This document shows, piece after piece, positions 35,248-50,452 of a stretch of DNA of 64,000 nt (position 1 is the first letter of the stretch; the number at the start of each line of letters is the position of its first letter). The notes beneath the pieces were generated by a model, which was not told where the DNA came from, made no database searches, and worked only from the letters and a program-made list of their open reading frames with translations. Both the position numbers and the translations under genes were made by a program. The stretch is from Polyodon spathula. Taxonomy: Eukaryota > Chordata > Actinopteri > Acipenseriformes > Polyodontidae. The stretch covers positions 23,164,339-23,228,338 of the forward strand of contig NC_054543.1 in assembly GCF_017654505.1 (NCBI RefSeq), read 5' to 3'.

Positions 35248-38200
35248 TATTTTATTTATTTATTTATTTATTTATTTATTAGCAGACGCCTTTACCCAGG
35301 TCAACTTACAGTTGTATACAAAAAATACACGGAAAAAATTGCAGTACAATTAAGAGTAAGATACAAAATACAATGACTTCAGTCCTAATAAAAGCAAATA
35401 CAAAACACAGTACAATTTGATATCAAGGCAGTTCAGGAGCAGATAACAGTTTTGATAGTTACATCAGGGTTAAATATAAGTGCAGGTGAAATACAAAGTA
35501 CTACAGATTGGGTTAAGTGCACGGTTAAGTACAGTCAAATAGGAAGCAGATAAGTGCAAGTTAAAGTGCATTGAAGACAGAGTGCTATATTGTCTAGAAG
35601 GGAAGAGTTGAGTTTTACAAGTGTTGTCTGAAGAGGTGTGTCTTGAGGAGGCGCCAGAAGGTGGTCAGGGACTAGGCAGTGCTGACATCCATAGGAAGGT
35701 CGTTCCACCACTGCAGGGCGAGGGTGGAGAAGGAGCGGGCTCTGGAGACAGGGGAGCATAGAGGAGGTACAGCCAGTCTTCTAGTGCAGGTGGATCGGCG
35801 CGGTTGGGTGGGGGTGTAGGGAGAGATGAGGGTCTGGGGGTAGCTGGGTGCAGTCTGGTCAAGGCATCAGTAGGCGAGTACAGGAGTCTTGAACTGGAGC
35901 GGAGCAGTGGAGTAGCGTGGGAGAAGCGAGGCAGAGAGAACGCCAGGTGAGCAGCAGAGTTCTGGATGAGCTGGAGCGGACGGGTGGTGGACGCAGGGAG
36001 GCCTCTAGGAGGGAGTAGCAGTAGTCTAGATGGGAGAATACCAGGGCCTGGATGTGGAGTTGTGTTGAGTAGTTGGTGAGGAAGGGTTGGATTCTTCGTA
36101 TGTTGCTCAGGAAGAATCAGCAGGTGTGTGCTAGAGTGGAGATGTGCTGGGAGTAGGAGAGGCAGGGGTCCAGAGTTACTCTGAGTTTCTTGGCTGAGGT
36201 GGAGAAAGTGGTAGATTCCAGAGGATTGTAGATAAAGAGATCAGAGGAGGGGTAGAAAAGGAGCAGGTTTAAAAAGGTTGCATTTGAGGCGATGCGAGTG
36301 CATCCGAGGAGATAGCAGACAGACAGGTAGAGATAAGGGAGGAGATGGTGGGATCAGAGGGGGAGAAGGAGAGGAAGATCTGAGCATCATCAGCATAGAA
36401 ATGTTATGAGAAACCATAGGATTCAATGAAGGGGCCCAGGGAGTGGGTGTAGAGAGAGAAGATGATCCAAAACTGATCCTTGGGGGGACTCCTGTTGAAA
36501 GAGGTGAGGTGTGGAGGTTGAGCTGCGCCAGGTTACCTGGTAGGTGCGGTTGGAGAGGTAGGCAGATTAAATAGTTACCAGATTCCTACCTGATGAGGTT
36601 TAACTGGTTCAGTGACGTATTAAAGGGTTATCGGACGGTGGATGTCTATGTGTGGCGGAATAGCGGCATAAGTAGAGGTGAACAAGTTTAACCACTGCAA
36701 GTGTCGATGTAACCTGATAGATTTGCTCTCTCCCTGCTCCTCCTGCAGTCCAGATCAAGTGTCCGATCAACGTGTATTTCACCATCGACACATCAGAGAG
36801 CATCGCTCTGCAGTTTCTTCCTCCAGGGGGCCTGGTGAATCAGATCAAGGCCTTCTCAGAGGTCTTTGTGAAGAAGCTACAGGAGGAGCTGTACAAGGAC
36901 CACATCACGATCACCTGGGAGTTCGGGGGGCTGCACTTCTCCGATCGAGTGGAGATCTACAGCCAGATCACCAGCAACTCCAATGATTACATCCAGCGCC
37001 TGCGCAGTATCGAGTACCTGGGCCGGGGCACCTTCACGGACTGCGCCCTGGCCAACATGACCTCCCAGGTGGTGGCCCAGGCCTCCCCGGATAACCGTGT
37101 GCGCTTTGCAGTGGTAATCACTGATGGGCATGTGACAGGCAGCCCCTGCGGGGGCATGAAGGCCAGGGCAGAGAGTGCCAGGGACGCAGGGATTAGGCTC
37201 TTTTCTGTGTCTCCCAGCATTAACAAGTACGATTCGGGTCTGAGGGAGATCTCCAACAGCCCTGCCGAGCTGTACCGCAACAACTACCAGGCCACCGGGA
37301 TCACAGGAGAGGTCCACACGGAAACCATCGACCGCATTATCAAAGTCATGGTGAGTGTCAGGCGCTGGGGCGAGTTGATACATTGAAACAGGCTTGTAAC
37401 CAGGAGGTTCCTGGTTTAAATTCAGCCACTGATCATTGTGTGACCCTGAGAAAGTCACTTAACCTCCTTGTGCTCCGTCTTTCAGGGGAGACGTTGTTGT
37501 AAGTGACTCTGCAGCTGATGCATAGTTCACCATAATTTACCAGGACAATCTGAAAATACCTTCATAATTAGAATCTTAATAAGACAAGATTGCTTAAGTT
37601 GACATGACCTGGATGGTTCCTTAAATGGTCCGTTTCTGTTTGAGAAGCAGGTGGAATGTCTACTGTGGACTTGTTGGCTCTGGTTCCTTTATGACGTTTC
37701 GCTTTCAGTTCAACTGTAACGATGATGTCACTGACATTCTCTTTCTCTTATTTCAGAAACATGAAGCCTATTCTGAGGTAAGTTTCCATCTTTTTCTGCC
37801 TCTTTACAAGTCTCCCCTGTGTGTCTCTTCTGGGGGTCGATGGTGCCCATCCCATGTGTTGGTTGGCCTCTAACCGTGGTCCAGGTCGCACATCGGCTGA
37901 GTTTTATTAGTGCTTTTTACAGCACTGGGGAATCCATCTTCATTGCATTAACCACCTCTCCTAAAAATAGGTGGTTGGTGCAATCCAGGGGCATTTCCCA
38001 GTGCTTCAGTATGCTGTCATGAAATCTAAGGGTGAATGTGAGTAGGACATGGTGCAGTTTAGTCATCTTTTAGACTAGGACGCTCTGGAAAGGCAAGCAG
38101 CATTACCGCCATCATTGACAAGTTTACTGTATACAGTCTGCAGTAGATATATAAAGATTTCGGTTTATCTGTTTTGTTGTTAATTTTTTATTTAGATTTC

Positions 38201-41200
38201 TATTTTGAGTTTAACATAACCAGACTTTTGTTCCCCGCATGTGTAATCGTGTGTCTCTCTCTGGTCTCTGTAGTGTTACAAACTGACTTGCTTGGAGAAA
38301 CCAGGGCCCCCTGGGCCAAAGGGCTACAGAGGACAGAAGGTGAGTCGAGCTGCTGCAAAGACTGGTCTTTCAAAAATAGAGGAACTTCAGTCTATTACAA
38401 GACAGTATTGTTAAAGATTTTCCACAAGGTTGAAGTTCACACATTTTATATTGAGGTTTTGTGGATGGTGATTGTCAGAAATAAAGAAAAAAAGAAATAT
38501 GACCAATAGTAATGTAGCTACATGGCACAGGAGAGTTTTTCTTCCAGGAGAGTCTTTGTGTCATTCAGCTTGATCTCTACTGACACAACGATGTATTTCT
38601 GTGGTTCTGTTAAATGTGAGGAGGCTGTGTGCACCTCGCAGGACTCACTTGCAGTGCTGAGTTCCTTCTCTTAACTCACCATTTTGTTTGTTCCAGGGTG
38701 CAAAAGGAGACATCGGGGACGAAGGACCTCCTGGGAACAAAGGAAGACAAGTAAATGTTGATGCAACACATTGCATTTCGGTCCTCTCTGCTGCACCAAC
38801 ACACTGTCCCCTAAACTGCTCCAACACACTGTCCCCTAAACTGCTCCAACACACTGTCGTCTCCCCTGCTCCAACATGTTGTCTCCTTCACTGGACCCAA
38901 ATGGTCAGGAGCCTGGTAAACTTATGTGGACACCTGCAGGGCTTGTCTTTGTCCTCCCGAAGCAGGTAGCTTGCCAACATCTGCTCTCGAGTTCCAGGGT
39001 GTAAAAGAGGAAAATGGCTTGGTTGTGGGATAGAAGGACCCCCACTGAAACTTTATGTTCTCTTGAGTTGTTTGACTCTTTGAGAGCTCAGTGGTAACTG
39101 CTTTGGCTCTTTTAGCCAGCTCTGATTTAAATTATCAGCTGCATTATTCTACACTAGAGGTGGACTCCACTGAAAACACTGTGCCACTTCAGACTGGCTC
39201 TCGCCAATCAGACACCTCACAAACACAACAACATTACAAACAACATTTATATCCAGCAGTGTCCTTCACCTCTATGGTCTAAGTATCCACTGCTACTATG
39301 TGTCGGGTTTGTTTGATTGTTTGGCTCAACAAGTTTTCTGTCAGCAGTTTATTATTTTAACGTTTTTAACAAGCAATTTGTTTTTACCTCTGCGACGAAC
39401 AAGTAAACAGAAAATTACATAAAAATGTTTTAAAAAATTATTGGTCTTGTGCACACACATTATTGTTTCCATTTAGTATGGCTTAAAAAATAAATCAAAC
39501 AGGAAAGTCTGGAAGCGAAATAAAAAATACTCTACTGTACTGCGCCCAGGTATTCTAGAGTGCAGATGAACAGCACATCAAATGAAGAGCATAGGGATTG
39601 ATTTGGCTGATAGTGTTAGAGTTGCACCCTAGTTGCCTTGTTGTTTAAAAATCAATTCTTCACTCAACTGGAAGAAATAAAAAGGTTTCAGGATTCATTC
39701 TGTTGGTGCTGAATAGGCAAGTCTTTGCACCAAACAATCTAAATGCAGGGAATCATTACAATAGTCCACATAGCCCAAGACCTGCAATATCACACAGATG
39801 GGAAAAATACATCATTGTTACTTTTTTTGATTTGTGATCTATATGGACCACGATTTCTTGTTTCTGTTTCATTTGACACAGAAAACATAGATCAAAAACT
39901 TTCATTGGAAACTTCGACATATGACCTCTGTCTAGTTGCATTCCTTACACACACACACAGGATAGGCCCATATCCACTACATCTCCAGCGGAGACAGGGA
40001 TAATAAATAACCAGTAGAACCAGTAACTCCAACAGTGATCCACAGTGTTTGATGGCTACCCTCAAACCCAAAATCACAAGACTCAGAACCTGTGTTTCAA
40101 AGTCGGTCATTTCAGTATGATTCAGAACCATCACAATTCTAGGACTGTACAATAAATAAATGTCTGATTGTGTTTTTAGGGGGATCCCGGTATTGAAGGT
40201 CCAATTGGTTACCCTGGCCCCAAGGTAAGTGTGGCTCACCAGAACAGGTGAATAAAACTTGTGTAGGGTGTTGATACAGTGGGATCAGAACAGACTTGTG
40301 GGCTTCTTAATGTTTAAGGTTGGTTTCAGGGAAGTGTTAGTATTGGCCAATGAACAGGCAGGGGGGTCCAGGGAAAGATATGCATCAAGAGCTGGTGCAA
40401 CACTTACACCTGCTGGGTTAATCAAGTACTGCAATGGAAGGGATGATAACTGTTTGGTTTTATTTTTCATTGTTTAAGCAATAATTTCAACAGAAATTAT
40501 TTTCTAATAATACTTTCAAATCATATGTTAATGAAATATTTGAATTCTTGTTCTTCTTTTCCCTGTTTTGTGTTAGGGGTTTCATGGTGTGAAAGGCGAA
40601 AAGGTAAGCCTACAGTATTTTGTTTGTTTGCCTCCTAATATTGTGGAAATGACAGTGAAGTTGTATTTTGTATTCATTCATCTTATGCAGTTTAATACTG
40701 GAGGTTTATGTAGCTTTTTTATTTTTACATTTAACAGTAACAGTGTAACATTTCTATATCATGATTTAAAAAAAGAATAATTTTAGTGGTAGTTTATTTT
40801 TGTGTTTAGCTGAGTATTATACACAGGAATTGTTTGTGTTGATATGAACTGATGAACAATGCCATTATTCTTTTCAAGGGGGAACTGGGATCTGAAGGAA
40901 AGAGGGTAAGACAATCTAAATAATAAAACCTAAATATGATCAATACGGTTATCTGAATATATGATTTACTCCGGGGTTCAATATAAAACCCTGGCTAAAT
41001 GTAAGGGCGTCCTGGATTAAACAACCAGAATTAGCTTCCCCCTTACGTGTGTCTTACAGTAGAGATTTAGGCAGAGTTAGTTGTTAACGTGCGCTCTAGT
41101 CAGATTTTGCTACCCATAAAAAGCATTGTCTTGATTCCTTTCATTTTTTATAATAACAAAATCTGACATTCAAAATCAAATCTCTAAAAAATAAAACAAT

Positions 41201-44200
41201 GCTGTATTTATTGTGCAGATTTAGGGATGCATTTAAATGCATGTCATCATGACAAGACAGGCCTCCCACGAGAAATGGGAGCTATAATTGAACCTGTTTT
41301 GTTTTAAGAAAGGAGCTCTTTGCATAAAAATAGCTTGAGAAATTCTCTATCAACGTTCCAGTGATAGGCCACTGTTTTTTAGCTGTGCCACAGCATCTAT
41401 TCAGTCCTGGCTGCTCTCCATGCTACTGAAACGTGACATGAGCCACTTTTACCAGTTATGTTTGGGGACGGTCAACCAGTAAATGTTGCAAAAGGGTATA
41501 TAATTAATCAGGTCATAATGACAGGGGACTGAGCTTTGAGTTATTATTCACAATTATCAGCAATAACCCGATTTTTATTTACAATTAACAGTTGTATTTA
41601 TTCAATAGAACTGTTTACAATTGACTTTGTTTTTTAAATCCAGAGGAAGAGTTTTGTTTGTAGCTTGCAGTTATTATTTTGACAGGTTTGTTTCAGAAGC
41701 ATGCATTAGAAAGTGCTAGCGATCATGTTTTAAGAGTAGCAGTACTAAAAGCCTCGGTTGCGTTTCTTCCATGCCTGTCTACTGTCTCACATGTTCTGTT
41801 CTTGTAATACCAGGGTATTGCAGGGCTGGCTGGGCGGAATGGAACAGATGGACAGAAGGTAAGGCTTTGTTTAAAAGTGTAAGAGCAGGAATCTATTGTC
41901 GTGTCTCACTTGGTACTCAAGAACCAATCGCTTGGTCTCATGTGAGCCAGGTGATTCATGTGATTGCACAAGTCTGTTTTAAGTCTAGTTAAAAAATTAA
42001 GTACAGTTTTCCATGAAGTGAAGCAGGCATAGCACATATTACAGCTTTACTACACTCTTTAAAAGAGGGCTTGGTTCATGATTTAAAGCTAGTACCAGCT
42101 GAGCTCTCAATGATCTTTCCCAGCAATAGCCTTAGTTATAGTCAGCAAGATGGGATCAATTTAAACAACAAGGTATGATGTGCCACCTCTGGACCTGTTT
42201 CTTATGACATCGTAATCTGCAATTGACCAAAAGCAGAGTAAAAAAAAGCATAGTTTAGAAAGTTCAATGATAGGATTGAGTTGAGACAAGGTTGTTTTAA
42301 TGTATCATTTTGTTTGAATGCAGGGCAAACTTGGACGTATCGGAGCTCCGGGCTGCAAAGGAGATCCTGGTGACAAGGTATGTTTCACTCACTCACTCAC
42401 TCACTCACTCACTCACTCACTCACTCACTCACTCACTCTCAGCTGTGATCAAATACCTTGAGGAATTATAATATATGACTGTAAATCCATTCTAATACAT
42501 GACTGTAAATCCTTTCTAATACAAGACTAGCACCTTTTTCTAATACATGACCGGAAATCCAATCTAATACATGACTAGCAAATCATTCTAATGACGAGCA
42601 ACCCATTCTAATGACTAACAGCCCATTCTAATAGATGATTGGTTATCCATTCTGATTCAGTGTATTTTCTTTTCTCAAGGGCCTCCCTGGGTATCCTGGT
42701 GATGTTGGAGAGAGGGGACAAGAAGGAGACCCTGGTTCTAAGGTCTGTATCCCGTCACTACTATCACCTGCAAGACACTCACAATGGTTTCAGACACCCC
42801 GTTGAATATGTTCTGTCAGTATCTGTACACAGTACTTATTCACTAGATAGCGATGGCTCTTACAACTAAACAGATGCCTTTCTGATCTAGCTTGGGATTC
42901 ATATCTTTATGCTGAAAGGAGAGCTGCTCCGAATTCAGGTCAAAGCACCTCAGCATAGAGTATGTCAAAACACAGTGTTAAACATCATACAGAGATGAGA
43001 GGACTCTAAGAAAACAAATGACTCAATAAATACATGAAATGCATACATAATTAACATTCAGTACAGTTGAATTGAATTCCATTCAGTAAAGAAACGCGTT
43101 GGTTGTAAGTATAGACCCCCCCTCCCCTCCTCTTTACTGAATGTTATCAGGATCTCCTTTGGATTCCTCAGCTTGCAGACCCCTTCTCTCAGCATGTATC
43201 AGGCTTTTGTACATTTACAGGATTTCTTTTAACTGCTCAGTATTTCAAGATGGTCTTCATTTCACTCACCTCTTAAGGTCCAGCAAAGCTAGATCTGGTC
43301 TGAGGCAGTTAACTATGGAAGAGTGTAGTGAACATTTCATTTAAGTGTATCACTGAATATGTGAGATTGACCCTGACTGAGAGACACTGCAGGTGTCAGG
43401 TGTGGTATAACAGCTGCTTGTGTGATTTCAGGGAGACCCCGGCCGGCCAGGCAGAGATGGGCCCCCCGGGCCCCCTGGAGAGCCAGGACAGATGGTAAGT
43501 GGGAATGTGGTGTAGCTATTGTAAATTGTAAATGTAGCTGTGATAGACCCCTTCATCAATGTGGTGTAGCTATTGTAGCTATTGTAATTGTGACAGACCC
43601 CTTCGTCAATGTGGTGTAGCTATTGTAAATGTAATTGTGATAGACCCCTTCATCAATGTGGTGTAGCTATTGTAAAAGTAATTGTGATAGACCCCTTCAT
43701 CAATGTGGTGTAGCTATTGTAAATATAGTTCTTAATATATCATTACTTGTATTTCTTCATTGTTCTGCCTTTTAGGGAGAGCGAGGAGGTCCAGGATCCC
43801 CCGGCTTTCCTGGGCAGAAAGGAATACAGGTGAGTGCAGTGTGCAGTGCAGTACAATGCAGTGCAATACCGTACAGTCCAGTTTATTATAGTACAGTGCA
43901 GTACAATACAGAACAATGCAGTGAATCACAGTCCACTACAGTGCAGTACAGTAAAATGCAGCGCAATACAGCACAATTCAGTGTATTACAGTACAATGCA
44001 GTGTATTATAGTACAATACAGTACAATGCAGTGTATTACAGTACAATACAGTGTATTATAGTACAATACAGTACAATGCAGTGTATTACAGTATAATGCA
44101 GTGTATTACAGGACAATGCAGTGTATTATAGTACAATGCAGTGCAGTACAGTACAATCCAGTGCAATACAGTACAATGAAGTGTATTACAGGACAGTGCA

Positions 44201-47200
44201 GTGTATTGCAGTACAATGCAGTGACTCACAGTCCAGTCCAGTGCAATACAGTACAATGCAGTGTATTACAGTACAATGCAGTGTATTACAGGACAATACA
44301 GTATATTACAGGACAATGCAGTGTATTACAGTACAATAGCGTGTATTACAGTGCAGTGTAGTACAATACAGTACAATGCAGCGTATTACATTATAATGCA
44401 GTGCAATACAGTACATTGCAGTGAATCAGTCCAATACAATGCAGTACAGTACAACGCAGTGAATCACAGTCCAATACAGTGCAGTGCAATACAGTACAAT
44501 CCAGTGTATTACAGTACAGTGCAGTACAATGCAGTGTATTACAGTACAATGCAATGCAATACAGTACAATACAGTGTATTACAGTACAATACAGTGCAAT
44601 GCAGTTCAGTACCAGTGCAGCACAGTACAAAGTACAAAGCTGTTTTACACATTTTTACCATTAAAATATTCTAAAATCTCATGCAGTGGTGTAGGTTTAG
44701 TTTTCATTAGCTTGGCAAAAAAAAAAACAGGGCTTTATTGCAATAATCCAAACTTAAACTCCAGAATTCGCACGAATGACTTGATTTAATGTTTATGAAC
44801 ATGTTTGTTTGAAGAATACATGACATTCATTGTTCTTTGTTTTTGTTTTTCAGGGAGAAAGTGGCAGAGCTGGACCTAAAGGAGAACCGGTAGGGTGACC
44901 TTTGACCTCTGCAAGGGCATGACAAATCTGTCATACATCTTCTGTGCAATAGCACTAGAAGAGACTTCACCAAGTATCTCCAGCAGTTTCATCTAGAACA
45001 GTGAACATAAACCTTCTATAAGTAACTCCTGAGGATCACAACACAAAAGGAGACTATTCAGAACGACTACTTTACCTGTCACCGTTTCTTTTCAAGTGTA
45101 TCAAATGTACAATACAAATTTCCTCTTACATACTGTAGCATCATTCATGCAAAGGTATTCCTTTGAACTAAAAGCCCACCTTTTCCTCAGTTACGCTCCT
45201 TTAAATTATTAGTAGATCAGCATACTGTGGTCTACGTATCTGCTTGTTACTAAGAGCATATCACTACTGCTGCAGCATAACAAATGCAGCTCTGTCTGTA
45301 CAGGGAGAAAGAGTGTCAGGACTTGTCTTATTTTACAGGGGCGGAGAGGGGACCCTGGAAACAAAGGCGGTGCTGGGCCGACTGGCCCCAAAGGAGAGAA
45401 GGTAAAGGATTCCTGTCTCTGCTCTTTGAAGTATTTGTCATTTTTTGTTGAAGAGGACTTCTTACTGCACTGTATCAGGGAACCAAACAGCCCTGGAGAA
45501 GGTCTCCTGTACCCACACAACATGAGAAAGTCAAACACTGCAGTTCAGGGAGTTATAAGACTGGTGTGCCAGTTAGCTCCTCACCAGCCTTCTTTGCGTT
45601 GGTGTCCAGAATGTTGAGAAGGGAATTGATTCCTCTTCTCTTCACAGGGAGACATTGGCCCTGAGGGGCAGAGGGGACTTCCTGGAGAAGTAGGAAACAA
45701 AGGAGCCAAGGTATGTCATGTTTAATATACACTATCTGTCAGCTGCTTGCATTCTTCATCCTGCCTTTGCTTGGTTCATGATGCAGCTTCAGCATCAGTC
45801 TGTAGGTTCTTCACAATCTTGTGATTTATCAGGTCTCAGAATCCCTCTATGTTATTATTGTCTTGTAATTCACTGTAGCCCGTCTGTTGTTCTCTATATA
45901 ACTGTTGGGCTAGCACTGACATCTATTTCAGTGGGCTTTCCTTTATCTCTGTATGAATCCTGTCATTGAGCTGGGTTGCTAGATTTACCAGTGGTATTAT
46001 GATCCAGTGCTGTTTATATGATTAAAACTGACCCCTTTAATTAATAGAACCTTGTTTTTGACAAGGCAGCTTCCAGATGTGTTAGATGTGTCAATGAGTT
46101 CTCAATGAAACCTGGTCCTGTGTGCGACTTTGTGATCGATAGTCTGGCTGCATATAAGGAGTGTCTCACTCTTCCTGTCCTTGTTTGCCTTTCCTTCTCA
46201 TTCTCCAGGGAGACTTGGGACTGCCAGGACCTAGAGGCAGTTCCGGAGAAATCGGTGGTTCAGGAAGAAATGTGAGTGGAAGCTTTTTAAATCCAGACAA
46301 ACCAGCTCAAGTGCACAAACCCATTCTTACACTACAATGAAGATCTATTACCCCTCTCTCAGTGCACAAACCCATTCTTACACTACAATGAAGAGCTATC
46401 ACCCCTCTCCCAGTGCACAAACCCATTCTTACACTAATGAAGAGCTATCACCCCTCCTAGTGCACAAACCCATTCTTACACTACAATGAAGAGCTATCAC
46501 CCCTCCTAGTGCACAAACCCATTCTTACTCTACAATGAAGAGCTATCACCCCTCCTAGTGCACAAACCCATTCTTACACTACAATGAAGAGCTATCACCC
46601 CTCTCCCAGTGCACAAACCCATTCTTACAGTAATGAAGAGCTATCACCCCTCTCAGTGCACAAACCCATTCTTACAGTAATGAAGAGCTATCACCCCTCT
46701 CCCAGTGCACAAACCCATTCTTACAGTAATGAAGAGCTATCACCCCTCTCAGTGCACAAACCCATTCTTACAGTAATGAAGAGCTATCACCCCTCTCCCA
46801 GTGCACAAACCCATTCTTACAGTAATGAAGAGCTATCACCCCTCTCAGTGCACAAACCCATTCTTACAGTATGTCATGTTACAGGAAACAAATCCCCACC
46901 TCCAGCTTTTATTCATTTTTGATTTAAAAATACTATTCTTTTTGATTAGGTGTCTGCGTATTTTGCAGTAAGTGACCAGTCCCACACGATTGCTAATATT
47001 TGTATTCAGACACACAGTGCAATTATACAGCACATCAGCAGCATAGTTTGAATTGTAATTGTTTTCAGGGCTCCCGTGGAGATTCTGGTGATGTGGGACA
47101 GAGAGGGGAACCTGGAGCTCCAGGACCAAAGGTAAAAAAATACAAACAGAGAGGGGCCGATGTGAATCCCCTTCTGTCGGGAGGTTTCAGCTAAAGTACC

Positions 47201-50200
47201 CTTTACAATTTTCGCTCACTGAATGGTACCACAGTTGCAATGAAAGAATAATCTGATTAACACATTTTTTCCAGTTTATTTAATATTTCATTTTTTATAA
47301 CAGTCTGGGACTGACAAACTGCTGGTTTAAGACTTAGATATACCCCATAACTTAGAATACTTTGGATGCACAGAATTAAAAGACAGTATTTAGGAAAATC
47401 TTTGGAAACACATTCACTTTCTGTTCGGCAAAGTCATTACACTAATACAAAAGAGTCTGCATTGTAAATGTTTATCACGTTACCAATTACTTCCAACCTC
47501 AGCATAATCATGTGTGCCATTTAAAATGTTTACAACATCAAAAACATAACCTGAAGATAAAACTATAATACCTAACAATGACACTTTTTTTTTTTTTTTT
47601 TTTTTTTTATTAAGACCAAAGGGACTCTATGTAGCTTTCTGTCCTGTTACACTTTCTGTAGATGAAACTTGTGTGTTCTTCATTTTTGTTATGCAAGTAA
47701 GAAATGCATCCATTTCAAACATCGACAATATAATCAACCAGCTGCTATTGCTGTTACTAAAATACATGTTAGGTCCTGATGGGCTATTAGTATGATGAGT
47801 AACAAGATCAAAAGATAATTAATGATGGACTGTTATGTTAAATGAACTGAACTTAAATGAGATCGGGACATGGATGTATTCACACTAAATACACAGTAAA
47901 TCAAATTAATTTGTCATTCAAGAACCATTTGGTGGTAGTTAGGATAAATAATGGTACATCAATTACAATACACCTAGCTGTATTTTCAAAGAGTTTACTC
48001 CAGTCTTTAGTGAACTATTTTTTGAAAGGAGAAAAACACCAATTGATTTTACAAAAATAGTATCAAACATCTAAATACTGTAACTGTATGTCTCTTAATC
48101 ACTCTAAAATATTTTTTTTTTCTCTGATTTGTACATTAATGTTGAATTTTCATTTTTCACAAAACTGGAGTTAATTAAAGACTAGAACAAGCACTTTATA
48201 AATATGGCCCAATATAGCATGCAAAGAAAGTACAGTATCCCGACTGATCAATGCCCCCTAGCTGACTGTGCTGTTTGACCCTGTCTGGCTCTCTCTCTAA
48301 TGCTGAGTGATGTCTGTGTGCTCTGCAGGGTGACAGGGGAAGAACGGGATTCAGCTACCCCGGCACCCGCGGACCCACGGTATAGTCAGACACTCGCTTC
48401 GCCATGTTTACCATCTATGGGTTCAAATATCAGTGGAGTTTGTAATACCAACATTTGTAAATGTTTCTGTTGTTTTTCATATTTTTTTTTTTTTTAAAGT
48501 TGCTATTCTGCATGCTGTGAATGTAGATTGCAGGGATCTTGTTTTCCATGGCACTGGCACTAGTAATTCTAATTTGTATGCTTTGCAAAGGGTATGCTGA
48601 TTAGGTTACTTGTTTTGCTGTCTACACTAACTATGTCCCATTGTACAGTGTCTGTTCCATCCAGCTCATGCTTTTCAGTGCTGAGATGTGCTTGCTCCTC
48701 ATTGTTCTCTGTGTCTGTAGGGTGATCGTGGTGATAAAGGCAACCCAGGACCTCAGGTATGATCAGCAGACCTAACTAAACAATTCCAGTAAATCTTACC
48801 TACCTTCATAGATCTGACACGTAAGAAAGAGACACACATTATATTAATTTGTATTTTTTCCTAAAATCGATCAATGCTGGATTCAATAGTTTGACTTAAT
48901 TTGCTTAAAATAACAAATAAAATTAACCCTTTTAACCAGATACTAGTTTTGATGACAAGCAGCACTTGAGGGTGTGACTTATTCTCTTGAATGCAGTTTT
49001 TTTTTCTGAAAGCAGCCTGATTCATTAAGATGATACTTTGTATTGACTGATCCTCTTGTTCTCTTGCATTCCAGGGAGTACGGGGCGAATATGGACCGAA
49101 GGGGGACCCTGGTGTTAAGGGCACTGGTGGAGACCCGGTGAGTCTGAATGGCTTGTTTCTTGATGTCTCGTTGCCTGGTTTCTTGATGTTCATGCCTGAT
49201 TTCTTGATGTTCTTTGCCTGGTTTCTTGATGTCTCGTTGCCTAGCTTGTTGACATCTTGTTGCCTGATTTTTTTAAGTGTTGTTGCCTCATTTCTTGACG
49301 TCTCCTTGCCTAGTTTCTTGACGTTTGTTGCCTGGTTTCTTGATGTTCATTGCCTGGTTTCTTGACGTCTCGTTGCCTGGCTTCATGTCGTCTCGTTGCC
49401 TAGTTTCTTGACGTCTCATTACCTGGTTTCATGTCGTCTCGTTGCCTGGTTTCTTGATGTCTCGTTGCCTAGCTTGTTGACGTCTTGTTGCCTGATTGTT
49501 TTAAGTGTTGTTGCCTCATTTCTTGACGTCTCCTTGCCTAGTTTCTTGACATCTCCTTGCCTCATTTCTTGACGTTTGTTGCCTGGTTTCTTGATGTTCA
49601 TTGCCTGGTTTCTTGACGTCTCCTTGCCTGGTTTCTTGACGTCTCGTTGCCTGGCTTCATGTCATCTCGTTGCCTGGTTTCTTGACGTCTTGTTGCCTGG
49701 TTTCTTGACGTCTCGTTGCCTGGTTTCTTGACGTCTCGTTGCCTGGTTTCTTGACGTCTCGTTGCCTGGTTTCTTGAAGTCTTGTTGCCTGGTTTTTTGT
49801 CATCTCGTTGCCTGGTTTCTTATCGTCTCGTTGCCTCGTTTTTTGATGTCTAAATGTCTCATTTCTTGATGTCTTGTTGCCTTGTTTCTCGTTGCCTGCA
49901 GGGTGATCCAGGACCTTCTGGGGAGCCTGGACTGCGAGGACCCCAAGGAGAACCAGGAGAGCCAGTGGGTTTAGACTATACAGATTAATTTATCATACTA
50001 GTTGAAACTGCCTTAATATAAATATAGTACAACAACCTAAAATGAGTTTAAAATTTACCACCTGTCATTATCTGCATGGTATGTGGGTTTTGGGGTCGAC
50101 TGGTACAACACATCCCATATAATACTAGACCTGTAACATATGTGATTATTTGATTGTTCACATGCTTTGATTTAATTCATTTAAAAAAAACAAAAAAACT

Positions 50201-50365
50201 AAAAAAAAAAAAACACTTATTTTAAAATAAAGTGTATTTTAGAATCAAGCTATGCTATCGTAATAGATTACTGAATACACATAAGTGTGATACAGCATGC
50301 TGTGTATATATTGAATATAAATTGGGTGGACAGGTGTAATTAACATTCTGTAGCTGCAGCTCTGA

Positions 50366-50452
<87 letters not shown>

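Noticed and set aside
35535..36426. Short frames in the intron 2 repeat
   Set aside because: GA-rich dispersed repeat; frames are short and on the strand opposite the gene.
43832..44630. Possible CRISPR array
   Set aside because: Repeats are contiguous with no unique spacers, inside an intron of a vertebrate gene.
43830..44789. Many frames rich in [12 protein letters not shown] peptides on both strands
   Set aside because: Products of the 20-bp intron 14 minisatellite, which lacks stops.
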